Source of the DNA: DASUAS01 sp963809795 | Lineage (GTDB): Bacteria > Actinomycetota > Acidimicrobiia > IMCC26256 > DASPTH01 | Direction: 5' to 3' | DNA: 64,000 bases | Assembly (NCBI GenBank): GCA_963809795.1 | Contig: CAWELN010000009.1 | Coordinates: 503,938 to 567,937, forward strand | Part shown: piece after piece, positions 54,038-63,259 of the stretch | Position numbering within the stretch: the first letter of the stretch is position 1 | Layout of the letters: each line of letters starts with the position of its first letter | The notes under the pieces: model-generated | Databases searched by the model: none | The model's input: only the letters and a program-made list of their open reading frames with translations | Told to the model about the DNA's origin: nothing | Translations under genes and position numbers: made by a program

Positions 54038-54472
54038 ATGCAATCGGACACCGAATACGACACCTACGAGAGCAGGGGCACCGGCTGGAAGACCTTCGCC
54101 GGGATCATGATCATCATCGTCGGCGTCTTCAACGTGATCGACGGATTGCGGGCGGTCACGAACGCCAGCCAGATCAAGAGCCAGTTCCCGAACGGGCAGG
54201 TCCAGCTCCCGCTCACGGACAATGTCAAGACCTGGGGCTGGGTGGTCCTGATCATCGGGGCGGTGATGATCCTCTCGGGCTTCCTGATCTTCTCCGGGAA
54301 CATGTTCGGGCGGATCGTCGGCGTGATCGTCGCGGCCGGGAACGCCATCGTCCAGCTCAGCTACATCGACCACAACCCGTTCTGGTCGTTCACGATCGTC
54401 ATCGTCGACGTGCTCATCATCTACGGCCTCGTCGCCCACGGCGGGCGGATCGACGAATGGTCGTCCAGCTAG
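54038..54472 (+). CDS. DUF7144-like four-helix membrane protein
   Basis: A 144-residue membrane protein with four hydrophobic segments. GWKTFAGIMIIIVGVFNVID and WGWVVLIIGAVMILSGFLIF are the family hallmarks, ending FTIVIVDVLIIYGLVAHGG. AGGAGG precedes the ATG by 5 bases. Such proteins cluster with HdeD-like and stress genes in actinobacteria. Function unknown. A strong hairpin follows at 54496, closing the DUF2252-DUF7144 unit. Confidence 0.82.
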   Translation: MQSDTEYDTYESRGTGWKTFAGIMIIIVGVFNVIDGLRAVTNASQIKSQFPNGQVQLPLTDNVKTWGWVVLIIGAVMILSGFLIFSGNMFGRIVGVIVAAGNAIVQLSYIDHNPFWSFTIVIVDVLIIYGLVAHGGRIDEWSSS

Positions 54473-54495
54473 GGCGGACCGGCTCGTACGACCAC

Positions 54496-54526
54496 GACGA
54501 ACCCCGCCCGTGCGGCGGGGTTCGTC
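54496..54526. terminator. 13-bp perfect hairpin after DUF7144
   Basis: GACGAACCCCGCC, loop CGTGC, then GGCGGGGTTCGTC: a fully paired, GC-rich stem 24 bases after the stop at 54472. No U-tract follows, as is common for actinobacterial terminators. It separates the transcription unit from the channel gene. Confidence 0.8.
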
Positions 54527-54541
54527 ACGCGGAGGTGAGGC

Positions 54542-55102
54542 GTGGCTGACAACAGCGATGATGTTCGTTCGCCGTCGCGATGGAGCGTCGTCGTGGCGAG
54601 CCTCCGGGCGTTGCTCACCGCCGCGGTGCTGGTCACGCTCTACTACCTGTTGCCCCTCGACACCAGTGGCTCCGACGCGTCGGTGATCGTGAAGCTGGCC
54701 CTCGGCGGCGTCGTGTTCGTCGGCCTGATGCTCTGGCAGCTGCGGGCCATCGCACAGTCGAACAATCCCGGGCTGCGGGCCCTCGAAGGGCTCTTCCTCG
54801 CGGTCCCGCTCTTCCTCCTGCTGTTCGCCTCCGCGTACTACCTGATGAGCCAGGGCGACGCGTCGGACTTCACTGCGCCGCTCTCACGCACCGACGCGTT
54901 GTACTTCACGGTCACGATCTTCTCGACCGTCGGGTTCGGCGACATCAGCGCCAAGGCCGAAGCCGCTCGTCTCGTGGTCACGGCACAGATGTTCCTCGAC
55001 CTCATCATCCTCGGGCTCGGCGTGCGCATCATCCTGAGTGCCGTGCAACGTGGCCGCGAGCGCCTCACCACCGAGACCGGCGCGGGGGTCACGTCGCCAT
55101 GA
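54542..55102 (+). CDS. Two-pore-helix potassium channel-like protein
   Basis: A 186-residue ion channel. An N-terminal pair of hydrophobic segments (ALLTAAVLVTLYYLLPL; LALGGVVFVGLMLW) precedes a pore module: helix (LFLAVPLFLLLFASAYYL), pore loop with the K+ selectivity filter in STVGFGDIS, and a final helix (MFLDLIILGLGVRIILS). No RCK or cyclic-nucleotide domain is present. A GTG start with GCGGAGG upstream. It probably conducts K+ across the plasma membrane. Confidence 0.88.
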   Translation: MADNSDDVRSPSRWSVVVASLRALLTAAVLVTLYYLLPLDTSGSDASVIVKLALGGVVFVGLMLWQLRAIAQSNNPGLRALEGLFLAVPLFLLLFASAYYLMSQGDASDFTAPLSRTDALYFTVTIFSTVGFGDISAKAEAARLVVTAQMFLDLIILGLGVRIILSAVQRGRERLTTETGAGVTSP

Positions 55103-55184
55103 CCGCCGGTGCCCGGATGACCGACGAATGGTGCACATCGCATGAAGACGTGTGGCGGCCGCATCGGTACCGTCAGGCGCGGAT

Positions 55185-57518
55185 ATGAGCTGGATCCGCG
55201 ACACCCAGGAAGCCGGCGATCGTCGGCCGATCGACATCTGGCGGCTCGGCTTCTGCGGTCTCACCGTGATCCTGCTCGGGGTGTGGGCGCAGAGCCAGTC
55301 GTCGATCAACGTCGACCTCTTCACGCCGATCAACGGCCTCGGCGACGACATGGTGGGGCTCGGCAAGGCGGTGTACGCACTCGGGTCGATCTGGGCTGCA
55401 CTCGCGGTGGTCGTGCTGCTGCTGGTGGGCCGGCTGCCGACGCTCGCCCTCCGTGTCGGGCTGGCGGCGGGAGCGGCGTGGGGCATCGGATTGCTCGTCA
55501 ACGAGCTCCTCGGCAACCACACGATCTCCGGCGCGAGGTTCAACCTCCGCATCGGCGACGGAGCCGCCTATCCCGCCGTCCACGTCGCCATCATCACGGC
55601 AACTGCGTTCGCGGTCTCCCCGTTCGCAGTGCGTTCGCTGCGCCGCCTCTTCGGGCTGCTCGTGGTCCTGGTTGCGCTGGCCACGATGTACCTCGGCGCC
55701 GGACTGCCGTCCGACCTGCTGGGTGGCGTGCTGCTCGGCATGACCACCGCCGCCGCGGTGCTGGTGGCCTTCGGCTCGCCCGCGGGGAAGCCGACCGTCG
55801 ACGAGGTGCGAGCGGCGCTCACCGACCTCGGTTACGACGCCACCGCCATTCGCCCGGCGACGGAGGCGATTCGCCTCGCCACCGTCATGGACGTGGAGCT
55901 CGCGTCCGGAGAGCACTACCGCGTCGACGCGTTCGGCCGGGACCAGCGCGACGCGCAGGTCGCCGCCCGATGGTGGCACCGGCTGATGTACAAGGAGCCC
56001 GGGCTCCCGGTGTTCGGCAGCCGGATCCAGCAGGTCGAGCACATCGGGTACACGATGTTCATCGCCGACCGCGCCGGCGTGCACGCGCCGACGGTCGTGA
56101 AGACCGGCGTCGGTGGACCCGACGCCGCGGTCCTCGTGACGACGCCGCAACCGGGAACCCCCCTCGGAGAGCTCGCGACCGAGCAGATCACCGACGACCT
56201 GCTGGCGTCGTTGTGGAACCAGGTCGACCGTCTGCATCAGGCGGGCATCAGCCACAACGAGCTCGACCCGATCCGAATCCTCGTTGCCGATGGTCAGGTC
56301 GGCTTTGACGACTTCACCGCCGCTGATGCGACCGACCAGAAGTTCTGGCTGGACTGCGACGTCGCGGCGGTGCTCGTCGCCACCGCGCAACGCGTCGGCA
56401 ACGACCGGGCGATCAACGCGGCCGTGACCGCGCTCGGCAAAGACCGGCTGGGCGAAGTGCTTCCCGTCGTACAACCCGCGTCGCTACCGGCCGCGACGAA
56501 GAAGGGCCAGAAGCACTTCTCCAAGACGCTCAAGGAGCTTCGGGACCAGGCCGCGACCGCCGCTGGCGCCGACGAGGTCACACCGCTCGAGATCCAACGA
56601 CTCTCGTGGGCCAACATCGGCATCCTCGCCGGCGTGCTCGTGGCCCTGGCGATCGCGATCCCGGGACTCGCGGGCATCGACTGGGACTCGGTGAAGGGCG
56701 AGTTCGAGCACGCCACCTGGGGATGGGTGCTGCTCGCAGCGGTGCTGTACCCGCTGGTCCCCATGGCGTGGGCGAGCGCGCTCATGGGCTGTGTCAACAA
56801 GGACCTTCCGGCTGTGCCCACCGGGCTCACGCAGCTCGCGTGCACGTTCCTCAACCTGGTCACGCCCAATGGCATCGGCGGGACCGCGCTGCAGCTCGAC
56901 TACCTCCACAAGCAGGGCGTCCCTCCCGTGTCAGGTGCAAGCGCGATGGGGTTGAGCACCGGCGTCGGCAGCGTGGTTCAGCTGGGTCTCTTCCTGATCG
57001 CGGCGTCGATCACCGCCACCGCAGTCGACACCAGCGGCAACTCGTCGGACAACACCAGCCTCTGGGTGATCGCGCTCGTCGCCGCCGCCATCGGTGTGGT
57101 CATGTGGGTCCCGAAGATCAGGAACAAGGTCGTGCCCGCGGTGAAGCGAGCGGTGAGCGACATCTGGGCGGTGATTCGCAACCCGAAGAAGGCCGTGCTT
57201 CTCTTCGGCGGCAACCTCGCCGGCAACCTCATCTATCCCGCCCTTCTCGGACTCTGCCTCCTGGCCTTCCATCAGCGCCTCGACTTCGCCGAGCTCGTGT
57301 GCGTGCAGATCGGCGCAGGGATGTTGGGGAGCGTCGCACCTGTCCCCGGCGGGATCGGTGTGCAAGAAGCGGCGCTCACCGCGGGGCTCACCACCTTCGG
57401 CATCCCGGCGACGCCCGCGCTCGCCACCGTGCTCGTCTTCCGTGGCATCACGTTCCTCATCCCACCGTTCTTCGGCTTCTTCACCCTCCGCTGGCTGAAG
57501 GCCCAGGGCTACGCGTAG
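55185..57518 (+). CDS. Large flippase-like membrane protein with PAP2-like and kinase-like parts
   Basis: A 777-residue three-part protein. Residues 15-200 form several membrane spans reminiscent of a PAP2 domain (YPAVHVAIITATAFAVSPFA), without the full phosphatase signature. Residues 215-430 resemble a degenerate lipopolysaccharide-kinase/APH fold (HRLMYKEPGLPVFGSRIQQV, QAGISHNELDPIRILV, VGFDDFTAAD). Residues 480-777 are the UPF0104/MprF flippase-like domain (VAPVPGGIGVQEAALTAGLT). Related fusions occur in mycobacteria and other actinobacteria. Likely acts on a phospho- or glycolipid. ATG 55185 chosen over an in-frame upstream start. Confidence 0.8.
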   Translation: MSWIRDTQEAGDRRPIDIWRLGFCGLTVILLGVWAQSQSSINVDLFTPINGLGDDMVGLGKAVYALGSIWAALAVVVLLLVGRLPTLALRVGLAAGAAWGIGLLVNELLGNHTISGARFNLRIGDGAAYPAVHVAIITATAFAVSPFAVRSLRRLFGLLVVLVALATMYLGAGLPSDLLGGVLLGMTTAAAVLVAFGSPAGKPTVDEVRAALTDLGYDATAIRPATEAIRLATVMDVELASGEHYRVDAFGRDQRDAQVAARWWHRLMYKEPGLPVFGSRIQQVEHIGYTMFIADRAGVHAPTVVKTGVGGPDAAVLVTTPQPGTPLGELATEQITDDLLASLWNQVDRLHQAGISHNELDPIRILVADGQVGFDDFTAADATDQKFWLDCDVAAVLVATAQRVGNDRAINAAVTALGKDRLGEVLPVVQPASLPAATKKGQKHFSKTLKELRDQAATAAGADEVTPLEIQRLSWANIGILAGVLVALAIAIPGLAGIDWDSVKGEFEHATWGWVLLAAVLYPLVPMAWASALMGCVNKDLPAVPTGLTQLACTFLNLVTPNGIGGTALQLDYLHKQGVPPVSGASAMGLSTGVGSVVQLGLFLIAASITATAVDTSGNSSDNTSLWVIALVAAAIGVVMWVPKIRNKVVPAVKRAVSDIWAVIRNPKKAVLLFGGNLAGNLIYPALLGLCLLAFHQRLDFAELVCVQIGAGMLGSVAPVPGGIGVQEAALTAGLTTFGIPATPALATVLVFRGITFLIPPFFGFFTLRWLKAQGYA

Positions 57519-57527
57519 GCGCGCCCA

Positions 57528-57560
57528 GCTGGGATCCCTTTCCGGCCAGGGGCTCCCAGC
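57528..57560. terminator. Stem-loop after the flippase-like gene
   Basis: GCTGGGA (57528-57534) pairs with TCCCAGC (57554-57560), with inner CCC/GGG pairing. It begins 10 bases after the stop at 57518 and separates it from the LuxR/MalT regulator. Confidence 0.55.
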
Positions 57561-57630
57561 GGGGAACTTTGAGCGTGTGGACCTCGATCCGTAAGCTCCG
57601 TGGTGAAGCACTGCGGGGAGGGCCGCACCA

Positions 57631-59844
57631 ATGCCACTGGACCTCGACGAGCTGTTGCTCGACGCCAAGCTGGCGCGGCCGCGCCCGCAGCCGGGATCGG
57701 TGAGTCGTGCTCCGCTCATCGCGACCGCCCGCACCAGCACGTGCCGCGTCGTCGGGGTGACTGCGCCGGCGGGCTACGGCAAGTCGACGCTCCTCGCCGA
57801 GTGGGCAGGCACGGAGGATCGCCCGGTCGGGTGGGTCTCCCTCGCCCACTCGGACGACGACCCCGCGGCACTGCTGTCCCTGATGGCGTCAGCCTACGGG
57901 AGAGCGTCCGGCAACACCGACCTCGTCGCCGACATGGGTGGCCTCGGCGTGTCGGTGTTGGGACGCTCGGCGCCGCGCCTGGCGGCGGCACTCCGTGCGA
58001 GCCCGGAACCGTTCGTGCTCATGCTCGACGACCTGCACGAGCTCCAGTCGCGCGACTGCCACGATGCATTGAGCGTCCTCATCAGCGGAGTCCCGCGAGG
58101 CTCGCAACTGGTGGTCGCGAGTCGATCAGAGCAGCCTCACCTGGCCCGGCTGCGAGCATCGGGCGACGCGCTGGAGTTCGTGGCGAGCGACCTGGCCCTC
58201 GACGCCGCCGGCGCCGCGCACATCTTCGCGCAGGCCCATCTCGACATCAGCCCCGAGACAGCCGCCGCGGTGACGGCACGCACCGAAGGTTGGCCGGTGG
58301 GCCTGTACCTCGCCGCGGTGATCGCCCGCAACGCTGACGGTGACGAGCCTGCGATCTCCGGTGACGATCGGTACGTGGCCGACTACCTCTACGGTGAGTC
58401 GTTGACGCTGCTGCCGGAGACCACTCAGACGTTTCTTCGCCGCACCGCGGTCCTCGACCAGCTGTGCGCCCCGCTCGCCGATGCGCTGCTCGGTGAAGCC
58501 GGCGCCAGCGAGCACCTTCGGCACCTGGAAGCCACGAGCAGTTTTCTCGTCCCCCTCGACCGTCGGCGGGAGTGGTTCCGCTACCACGCGCTGTTCCGAG
58601 AATTCCTGCTCGCCGAGCTCCGCCGGGTCGAGCCCGAGCTGATCCCCAAGCTGCACCTGCGAGCGGCCGACTGGTACGAGTCCAACGGATCCCCGGCCAC
58701 GGCGCTCGAGCACCTGCTCAACGCGTCGGAACGGGAACGGTCGGTGCAACTGGTGACGGAGCTGATCCTCCCGACGTACAGCGTCGGCCAGATGTCGACC
58801 GTGCAGCGGTGGCTCTCGGCGCTCGGCGACGCGAGCATCGAGGAGTACCCCCCGCTCGCGGTGCTCGCCGGATGGGTCGCGGCGTTGACCGGGCAGACCG
58901 CCGAGACGCTGCGATGGGCTGCGATCGTCGACACCGCTTCGTTCGACGCGGTGCCGCTGGACGGCTCGGCGTCGTTCGACTCCGCCCGGGCCATGTTCCG
59001 GGCGGTGATGTGCGCCGGCGGACCCGAGCAGATGATGACCGACGCGAGGTTCGCGGTCGATGCAGAACCGCCGTGGAGCCCATGGCGCGACACGGCGCTC
59101 CTCCTGCTGGCCGAGGCGCTCCTGCTGCTCGGGGACGTCGACCAGGCGCTGACGGTGTTCGAGGAAACATCGAGCGTCGCCGCGCAGCTTGGCAACACCG
59201 ACACCGTCGTCGACTCCGAATCGGAGTTGGCGCTGTTCGCGATGGATCGTGGCGAGTGGGCCGAAGCTTCCCGGCACATGGAGGTGGCGCTCACGACCGT
59301 CGACGACAATCGGATGGATGACTATCCGACCTCCGTCCTGGCCTTTGGCGCCGCGGCGCGCCTGGCGCTGCACCGAGGCGACCACCAGGAGGCGGAACGC
59401 CAACTCACGAGAGCGATGCGAGCACGGCCTTCGTGCTCGTATGTGATGCCCTGGCTCGGCGTGCGGGTGCGAGTGCACCTGGCCAAGGGGTTCATGGCGG
59501 TGGCCGACCAGTCGACGGCTCGCCATCTCCTCCGGGAGATCGACGACATCCTGCTCCAGTGCCCCGGACTGGGTGCCCTCGGCGACGAGGTGGCGCGCCT
59601 CCGTGAGCTCGTGACGTCGGAATCGCCGACCGGAGCGACCGGAGCGTCACCACTCAGTCCCGCCGAGTTGCGCCTGCTCCCCTATCTCCAGACCCACCTC
59701 ACCTTTCGCGAGATCGGCGAGCGGTTGTTCGTGTCCCGCAACACGATCAGCTCGGAGGTCGGCTCGATCTACCGGAAGCTCGGGGTCTCGTCACGGAGCG
59801 ACGCCGTCGACCAGGCGACGGCGATCGGCCTGCTCGGTGCGTAG
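57631..59844 (+). CDS. LuxR-family (MalT/LAL-type) transcriptional regulator
   Basis: A 737-residue regulator. The NTPase domain has Walker A VTAPAGYGKSTLLAEW (about residues 43-58) and Walker B EPFVLMLDDLHEL, followed by a winged-helix and about 300 residues of helical repeats. The C-terminal LuxR helix-turn-helix (about 675-735) reads LSPAELRLLPYLQTHLTFRE, then GERLFVSRNTISSEVGSIYR. It is a signal-responsive activator, and the only DNA-binding regulator gene inside the stress island. That makes it the leading candidate for recognising the 17-bp motif (inference). Confidence 0.92.
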   Translation: MPLDLDELLLDAKLARPRPQPGSVSRAPLIATARTSTCRVVGVTAPAGYGKSTLLAEWAGTEDRPVGWVSLAHSDDDPAALLSLMASAYGRASGNTDLVADMGGLGVSVLGRSAPRLAAALRASPEPFVLMLDDLHELQSRDCHDALSVLISGVPRGSQLVVASRSEQPHLARLRASGDALEFVASDLALDAAGAAHIFAQAHLDISPETAAAVTARTEGWPVGLYLAAVIARNADGDEPAISGDDRYVADYLYGESLTLLPETTQTFLRRTAVLDQLCAPLADALLGEAGASEHLRHLEATSSFLVPLDRRREWFRYHALFREFLLAELRRVEPELIPKLHLRAADWYESNGSPATALEHLLNASERERSVQLVTELILPTYSVGQMSTVQRWLSALGDASIEEYPPLAVLAGWVAALTGQTAETLRWAAIVDTASFDAVPLDGSASFDSARAMFRAVMCAGGPEQMMTDARFAVDAEPPWSPWRDTALLLLAEALLLLGDVDQALTVFEETSSVAAQLGNTDTVVDSESELALFAMDRGEWAEASRHMEVALTTVDDNRMDDYPTSVLAFGAAARLALHRGDHQEAERQLTRAMRARPSCSYVMPWLGVRVRVHLAKGFMAVADQSTARHLLREIDDILLQCPGLGALGDEVARLRELVTSESPTGATGASPLSPAELRLLPYLQTHLTFREIGERLFVSRNTISSEVGSIYRKLGVSSRSDAVDQATAIGLLGA

Positions 59845-59850
59845 CCGGCG

Positions 59851-60210
59851 CTACCCCGACTGCTGCTCCAAGGCGTCCTCGACGTCGTACCCGAGCGCCA
59901 TGGCGAGCTTCGGAGCCGCGGCGACGACGCACGGCAGACCGACGACGGGCACCACACCGACGAGCACGTCGACGATCTCCGCCGCGGTCGCACCCGCATC
60001 CACCGCGGCATCGGCGTCTGCCCCGTAGGACGGCTCCGAACCCCCGACCGCGACCAACGCCGCCAAGCGGACGAGCGCCAGCGTCTTCGGGTCGAGCTCA
60101 CCGGGCTGTATCCGGCCGGTCGCGGCGCACTCTTCGCCGAACCGGGCGTCGTTGATCGCCAGCAAGCGCAACACGTCGGTGTACTCCAAGGCCGCGCTCC
60201 TTTGACCCAT
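59851..60210 (-). CDS. Carboxymuconolactone decarboxylase-like (AhpD-fold) protein without redox cysteines
   Basis: A 119-residue AhpD/CMD-fold protein. KTLALVRLAALVAVGG, then a long helical pair with GATAAEIVDVLVGVVPVVGL. In AhpD-type peroxidases a CxxC motif is found where this protein has EPSYGADAD, so it is not a thiol peroxidase of that kind. The start at ATG 60210 is the first with a plausible ribosome site; an upstream start would add 20 residues. Convergent with the MalT gene; its promoter gap carries motif copies 3 and 4. Confidence 0.78.
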   Translation of the reverse strand: MGQRSAALEYTDVLRLLAINDARFGEECAATGRIQPGELDPKTLALVRLAALVAVGGSEPSYGADADAAVDAGATAAEIVDVLVGVVPVVGLPCVVAAAPKLAMALGYDVEDALEQQSG

Positions 60211-60323
60211 TCCCGTCAGACGCGGTCGCCTGGGGACCCTCCCAATGGTCGACTGGCGAGCCGAACTCATCCAGCTGCTCTACCGCGATCACTCGATCAT
60301 CGATCGCACCGTCGTCGGTTGCA

Positions 60324-60340
60324 TCACGCAGATGACGTGA
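60324..60340. promoter_or_regulatory. 17-bp stress-island dyad motif, copy 3
   Basis: TCACGC AGATG ACGTGA, 114 bases before the CMD-like start. It is paired with copy 4, centred 30 bases away (about three helical turns). Confidence 0.6.
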
Positions 60341-60353
60341 TTCGGCGCGTCAT

Positions 60354-60370
60354 TCACTCGTTCTGCGTGA
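60354..60370. promoter_or_regulatory. 17-bp stress-island dyad motif, copy 4
   Basis: TCACTC GTTCT GCGTGA, 129 bases before the YihY-family start. In this orientation it shows the shared TTCTGCGTGA half also seen in the reversed copy 1 (TTCTGCATGA). The rest of the 60211-60498 gap shows nothing else clear. Confidence 0.6.
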
Positions 60371-60498
60371 CGACAGTCGGTCGGTCGTGCCGGATGATCG
60401 ACCTGTGTCGCTACGGCCTTTCCCCGCCCTGAACGCCGGCCCGGCAGGCTTCGGCACGCCGGTGGTGCCGAGACGATGAACCGACCTCGGCGCAGGAC

Positions 60499-61446
60499 AT
60501 GACCGCCTCCGCGGACAGCGCCGTCGGAGGGTTGCGGAGGCGAATTGCGGCGGCCCGGGGTTGGCTGGAGCGGCTGCTGCTCTGGCGGGTGTGGGAGCGC
60601 ATGCTCGAGATCGAGTTCGTCGATCGGAGCGTCGCCCTCGCCGCCAAGGCGTTCGTCTCGTTCTTCCCGACCGTGATCATCGTCGCCGCGTTCGCCTCCC
60701 ACGACATCCGGACGTCGATCATCTCCACCCTCACCCACCGGCTCGGCATGCGCGGCGACGCACTCCGACTCATGAAGGACGCCTTCGCGTCGGCCGAGCA
60801 CATCCGGACGGCTACGGGCGTGCTCGGACTCGTGCTCACGATCTTCTTCGCGACCTCGTTCACGACTGCGCTGCAACGCGTCTATCTGCACGCGTGGCGG
60901 CGACCGCCCCGCAGCGGGTCGGGCGCGTATCTGCGAGGGGTGAGCTGGCTGCTGCTGGTCCTCGCCGACATGGCCATCCTGGGCGCGCTCCGTGCGGCGC
61001 TCGGGAACGGGCTCGGCCTCGTGCTCTTCGCCCTCGCGTCGTTGGCGGTGACGTCGGCGCTGTGGTGGTTCAGCGCGTGGTTCCTGATGTTCGGTGACGT
61101 CCGGGGGCGGGTGCTCGTTCCGCCGGCGGTGATCACCGGGGTGGCGATGTCGGTGTTCGCTGCAACCGCCACGATCTGGATGCCCAATCTCGTCACGGAC
61201 AACGAATCCCAGTTCGGCTTCTTCGGCATCGCGTTGGCGTTGGTGACGTGGTTCTCCGGCGCGGCGACGTGCATCCTGATCGGTACGTGCACCGGGCCCG
61301 TCCTGGCCGAAGACACCGGGCGGGTCGGCTCGTTCATCCGCGGCGGCGAGGACTCGACGTTGACTCCGAACGCAGCCCCCGCCCTTCCGCGACCCACTCG
61401 CGAGCTGAGTCTCCGCGACGCGTTCCAGAGCACCACCGAGTCGTGA
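60499..61446 (+). CDS. YihY/BrkB-family membrane protein
   Basis: A 315-residue protein of the YihY/virulence factor BrkB family (formerly misnamed RNase BN). Six hydrophobic segments, beginning VALAAKAFVSFFPTVIIVAA and including TGVLGLVLTIFFATSFTTAL and GFFGIALALVTWFSGAATCI. The role is uncertain; proposed functions include transport or envelope maintenance. It is followed 27 bases later by the AI-2E family gene, so they form an operon. Confidence 0.87.
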   Translation: MTASADSAVGGLRRRIAAARGWLERLLLWRVWERMLEIEFVDRSVALAAKAFVSFFPTVIIVAAFASHDIRTSIISTLTHRLGMRGDALRLMKDAFASAEHIRTATGVLGLVLTIFFATSFTTALQRVYLHAWRRPPRSGSGAYLRGVSWLLLVLADMAILGALRAALGNGLGLVLFALASLAVTSALWWFSAWFLMFGDVRGRVLVPPAVITGVAMSVFAATATIWMPNLVTDNESQFGFFGIALALVTWFSGAATCILIGTCTGPVLAEDTGRVGSFIRGGEDSTLTPNAAPALPRPTRELSLRDAFQSTTES

Positions 61447-61473
61447 TACCCCGCTCTCAGGAGGCAAGGCCGC

Positions 61474-62601
61474 ATGTCCGAGGCCGCTGATCTCACCCAC
61501 GAGGAACCGCCGCGTGAGCCGGCGTTCCTCCGCCGGGTGCCGCGCATCGGGATCTGGGCGTGGAGCTTCGTCGGGCTCGTCGTCGCGGCCATCATCGTGT
61601 TCTTCGCCCTGTCGGCAGTCAGCGAGATCGCGCTCCCGATGACGTTCGCCGCCGTCCTGGCCGTCATCTTCAAGCCACTGGTCGGCACGCTCGAGCGTCG
61701 CAACATCAAGCCCAGCCTCGCCGCCGGCGTGATCGTCCTCGGCTTGCTCGCCCTGATGGCGGGCGTCGCGGTCGCGACCGTCCGCGGCGTGACCGAACAG
61801 GCCGATGAGATCAGCACCTCGGTCGACAAGGCGCTGCACAAAGCTGCGGACGAGACCGACGCCCTCGGCATCGACCAGCAGTCACTCGACGAGGCGCGGA
61901 AAGCGGTCGAAGACGCCGACCCGATGATCACGACCGGAGTCCTTTCGGGCTTGGTGTCGGGCATCGGCGTGCTGGTCGCGATCGCGAGCGGCGTGATCCT
62001 GGGCGCGCTCATCATGTACTACCTCCTGAAGGATGGCACCCGCCTGCGCCGTGCCGTCGTGGCCCAGGTCGACCCTGCACTCAGAGGCGACGTCGACGAC
62101 TTCATCGGCGACTCGTGTCGGATTCTCCGGGACTACGGGCAGGGGCGCACCGTCATGTCGGCCATCGTGGCGGTGGTCATCGGCGTCGCGGCCCTCCTGC
62201 TCGGTCTGCCACTCGTCTTCACCATCGTGGTGGTGAACTTCATCGGCGGCTACATCCCCTACATCGGCGCGTTCCTCGGTGGCGGGCTGGCGGTGCTCAT
62301 CGCCCTGGGCGACGGCGGGCTACCGGAGGCCGTGATCATGCTCGTCATCGTGCTCGCCGCGAACCTCGTCCTGGAGAACTTCGTGGAGCCCAAGGTCATG
62401 GGCCGGACCCTCGACATCCACCCCCTCGTGGTACTGATCGTCACCGCGCTGGGCGGCCTCCTCGGCGGCATCGTGGGCCTCATCCTCGCCGTCCCCGCAT
62501 GGGTGATCGCCAGCAACGCCATCGCCCGGGCCCGCTCGAGGGGCGTCTTCGAGCAGGTCGCCGAACGCGCCCAACCCGCGGTACAACACCTGCTCGACTA
62601 G
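61474..62601 (+). CDS. AI-2E family transporter
   Basis: A 375-residue membrane protein of the AI-2E exporter/TqsA superfamily. The N-terminal two segments (WSFVGLVVAAIIVFFAL; LALLALMAGVAVATV) flank the MTFAAVLAVIFKPLVGTLER region. A coiled segment of about 60 residues follows, then five or six helices with the signature GGYIPYIGAFLGGGLAVLIA and ENFVEPKVMGRTLDIHPL. Family members include Na+/H+ antiporters and exporters; the substrate is not predictable. TCAGGAGGC precedes the ATG. Confidence 0.9.
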   Translation: MSEAADLTHEEPPREPAFLRRVPRIGIWAWSFVGLVVAAIIVFFALSAVSEIALPMTFAAVLAVIFKPLVGTLERRNIKPSLAAGVIVLGLLALMAGVAVATVRGVTEQADEISTSVDKALHKAADETDALGIDQQSLDEARKAVEDADPMITTGVLSGLVSGIGVLVAIASGVILGALIMYYLLKDGTRLRRAVVAQVDPALRGDVDDFIGDSCRILRDYGQGRTVMSAIVAVVIGVAALLLGLPLVFTIVVVNFIGGYIPYIGAFLGGGLAVLIALGDGGLPEAVIMLVIVLAANLVLENFVEPKVMGRTLDIHPLVVLIVTALGGLLGGIVGLILAVPAWVIASNAIARARSRGVFEQVAERAQPAVQHLLD

Positions 62602-62613
62602 CGACCCCGACGT

Positions 62614-62630
62614 TCATTCGTTCCGGGTGA
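62614..62630. promoter_or_regulatory. 17-bp stress-island dyad motif, copy 5
   Basis: TCATTC GTTCC GGGTGA, 60 bases before the secreted-protein start. The core TTCCGGGTGA matches copies 2 and 4. Confidence 0.55.
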
Positions 62631-62689
62631 AGCCTGTCCCGGCTCGGTGGCCGATGATGACCGTGACCCACAATGGAGGGGACATCCCG

Positions 62690-63247
62690 ATGACGCGGAC
62701 ACGCACAGGAAGGTGTGGAGCGAGCCTGGTCATTGCGACCGCGATGCTGATCGTCTCGGCAATACCCGCAGGGGCCGCGTCGAGCACCTCGGCGAAGCAG
62801 TGGGCGAACGGCGTCTGCTCGGCGGTGCAGACCTTCGCCAAGTCCGTGGACTCGACGATCAGCAGCTTGAAGGGGTCGGATTCTCTCGACAGCGCGAGCC
62901 AGGAAGCCAAGAACGGGCTGCAGTCGGCAGTGACGGAGCTCGAGGACTCGCTGAAGAACCTTGGCCGGCCGTCGACCAGTGACGGGAAGCAGGCCCAGAA
63001 GGCCGTGCAGAACCTGAGCGACCAGCTGAGCAAGGACGCGGCTGCGATTCAGGACCTGCTCACGCCGCCTCCGAGCACCCCGTCGGAGATCGCGTCGACG
63101 TTCGCCGACATCGGGAGCCAGATCCAGAAGGCCGTGAGCCAGACGAAGTCCACGGCCAGCACGCTCAAAGGTCTGAAGCCGAACGGCGCGCTGCAGAAGG
63201 CGTTTCAGAGCTCACCCACTTGTACGGCGTTGAAGAAGTCGTCCTAG
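62690..63247 (+). CDS. Secreted helical protein, unknown function
   Basis: A 185-residue exported protein. A Sec signal peptide (RCGASLVIATAMLIVSAIPAGA, cut in two here: RCGASLVIATAM then LIVSAIPAGA) is followed by a Ser/Lys/Gln-rich, largely helical mature region (SAKQWANGVCSAVQTFAKSV, then KAVQNLSDQLSKDAAAIQDL). Two Cys, one near each end (GVCSAV and PTCTAL), could form a disulfide. ATG 62690 has a GGAGGGG site; an in-frame start 21 codons earlier is rejected because it would bury the signal peptide. Behind motif copy 5. Confidence 0.78.
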   Translation: MTRTRTGRCGASLVIATAMLIVSAIPAGAASSTSAKQWANGVCSAVQTFAKSVDSTISSLKGSDSLDSASQEAKNGLQSAVTELEDSLKNLGRPSTSDGKQAQKAVQNLSDQLSKDAAAIQDLLTPPPSTPSEIASTFADIGSQIQKAVSQTKSTASTLKGLKPNGALQKAFQSSPTCTALKKSS

Positions 63248-63259
63248 CCGCGCCTCGTT

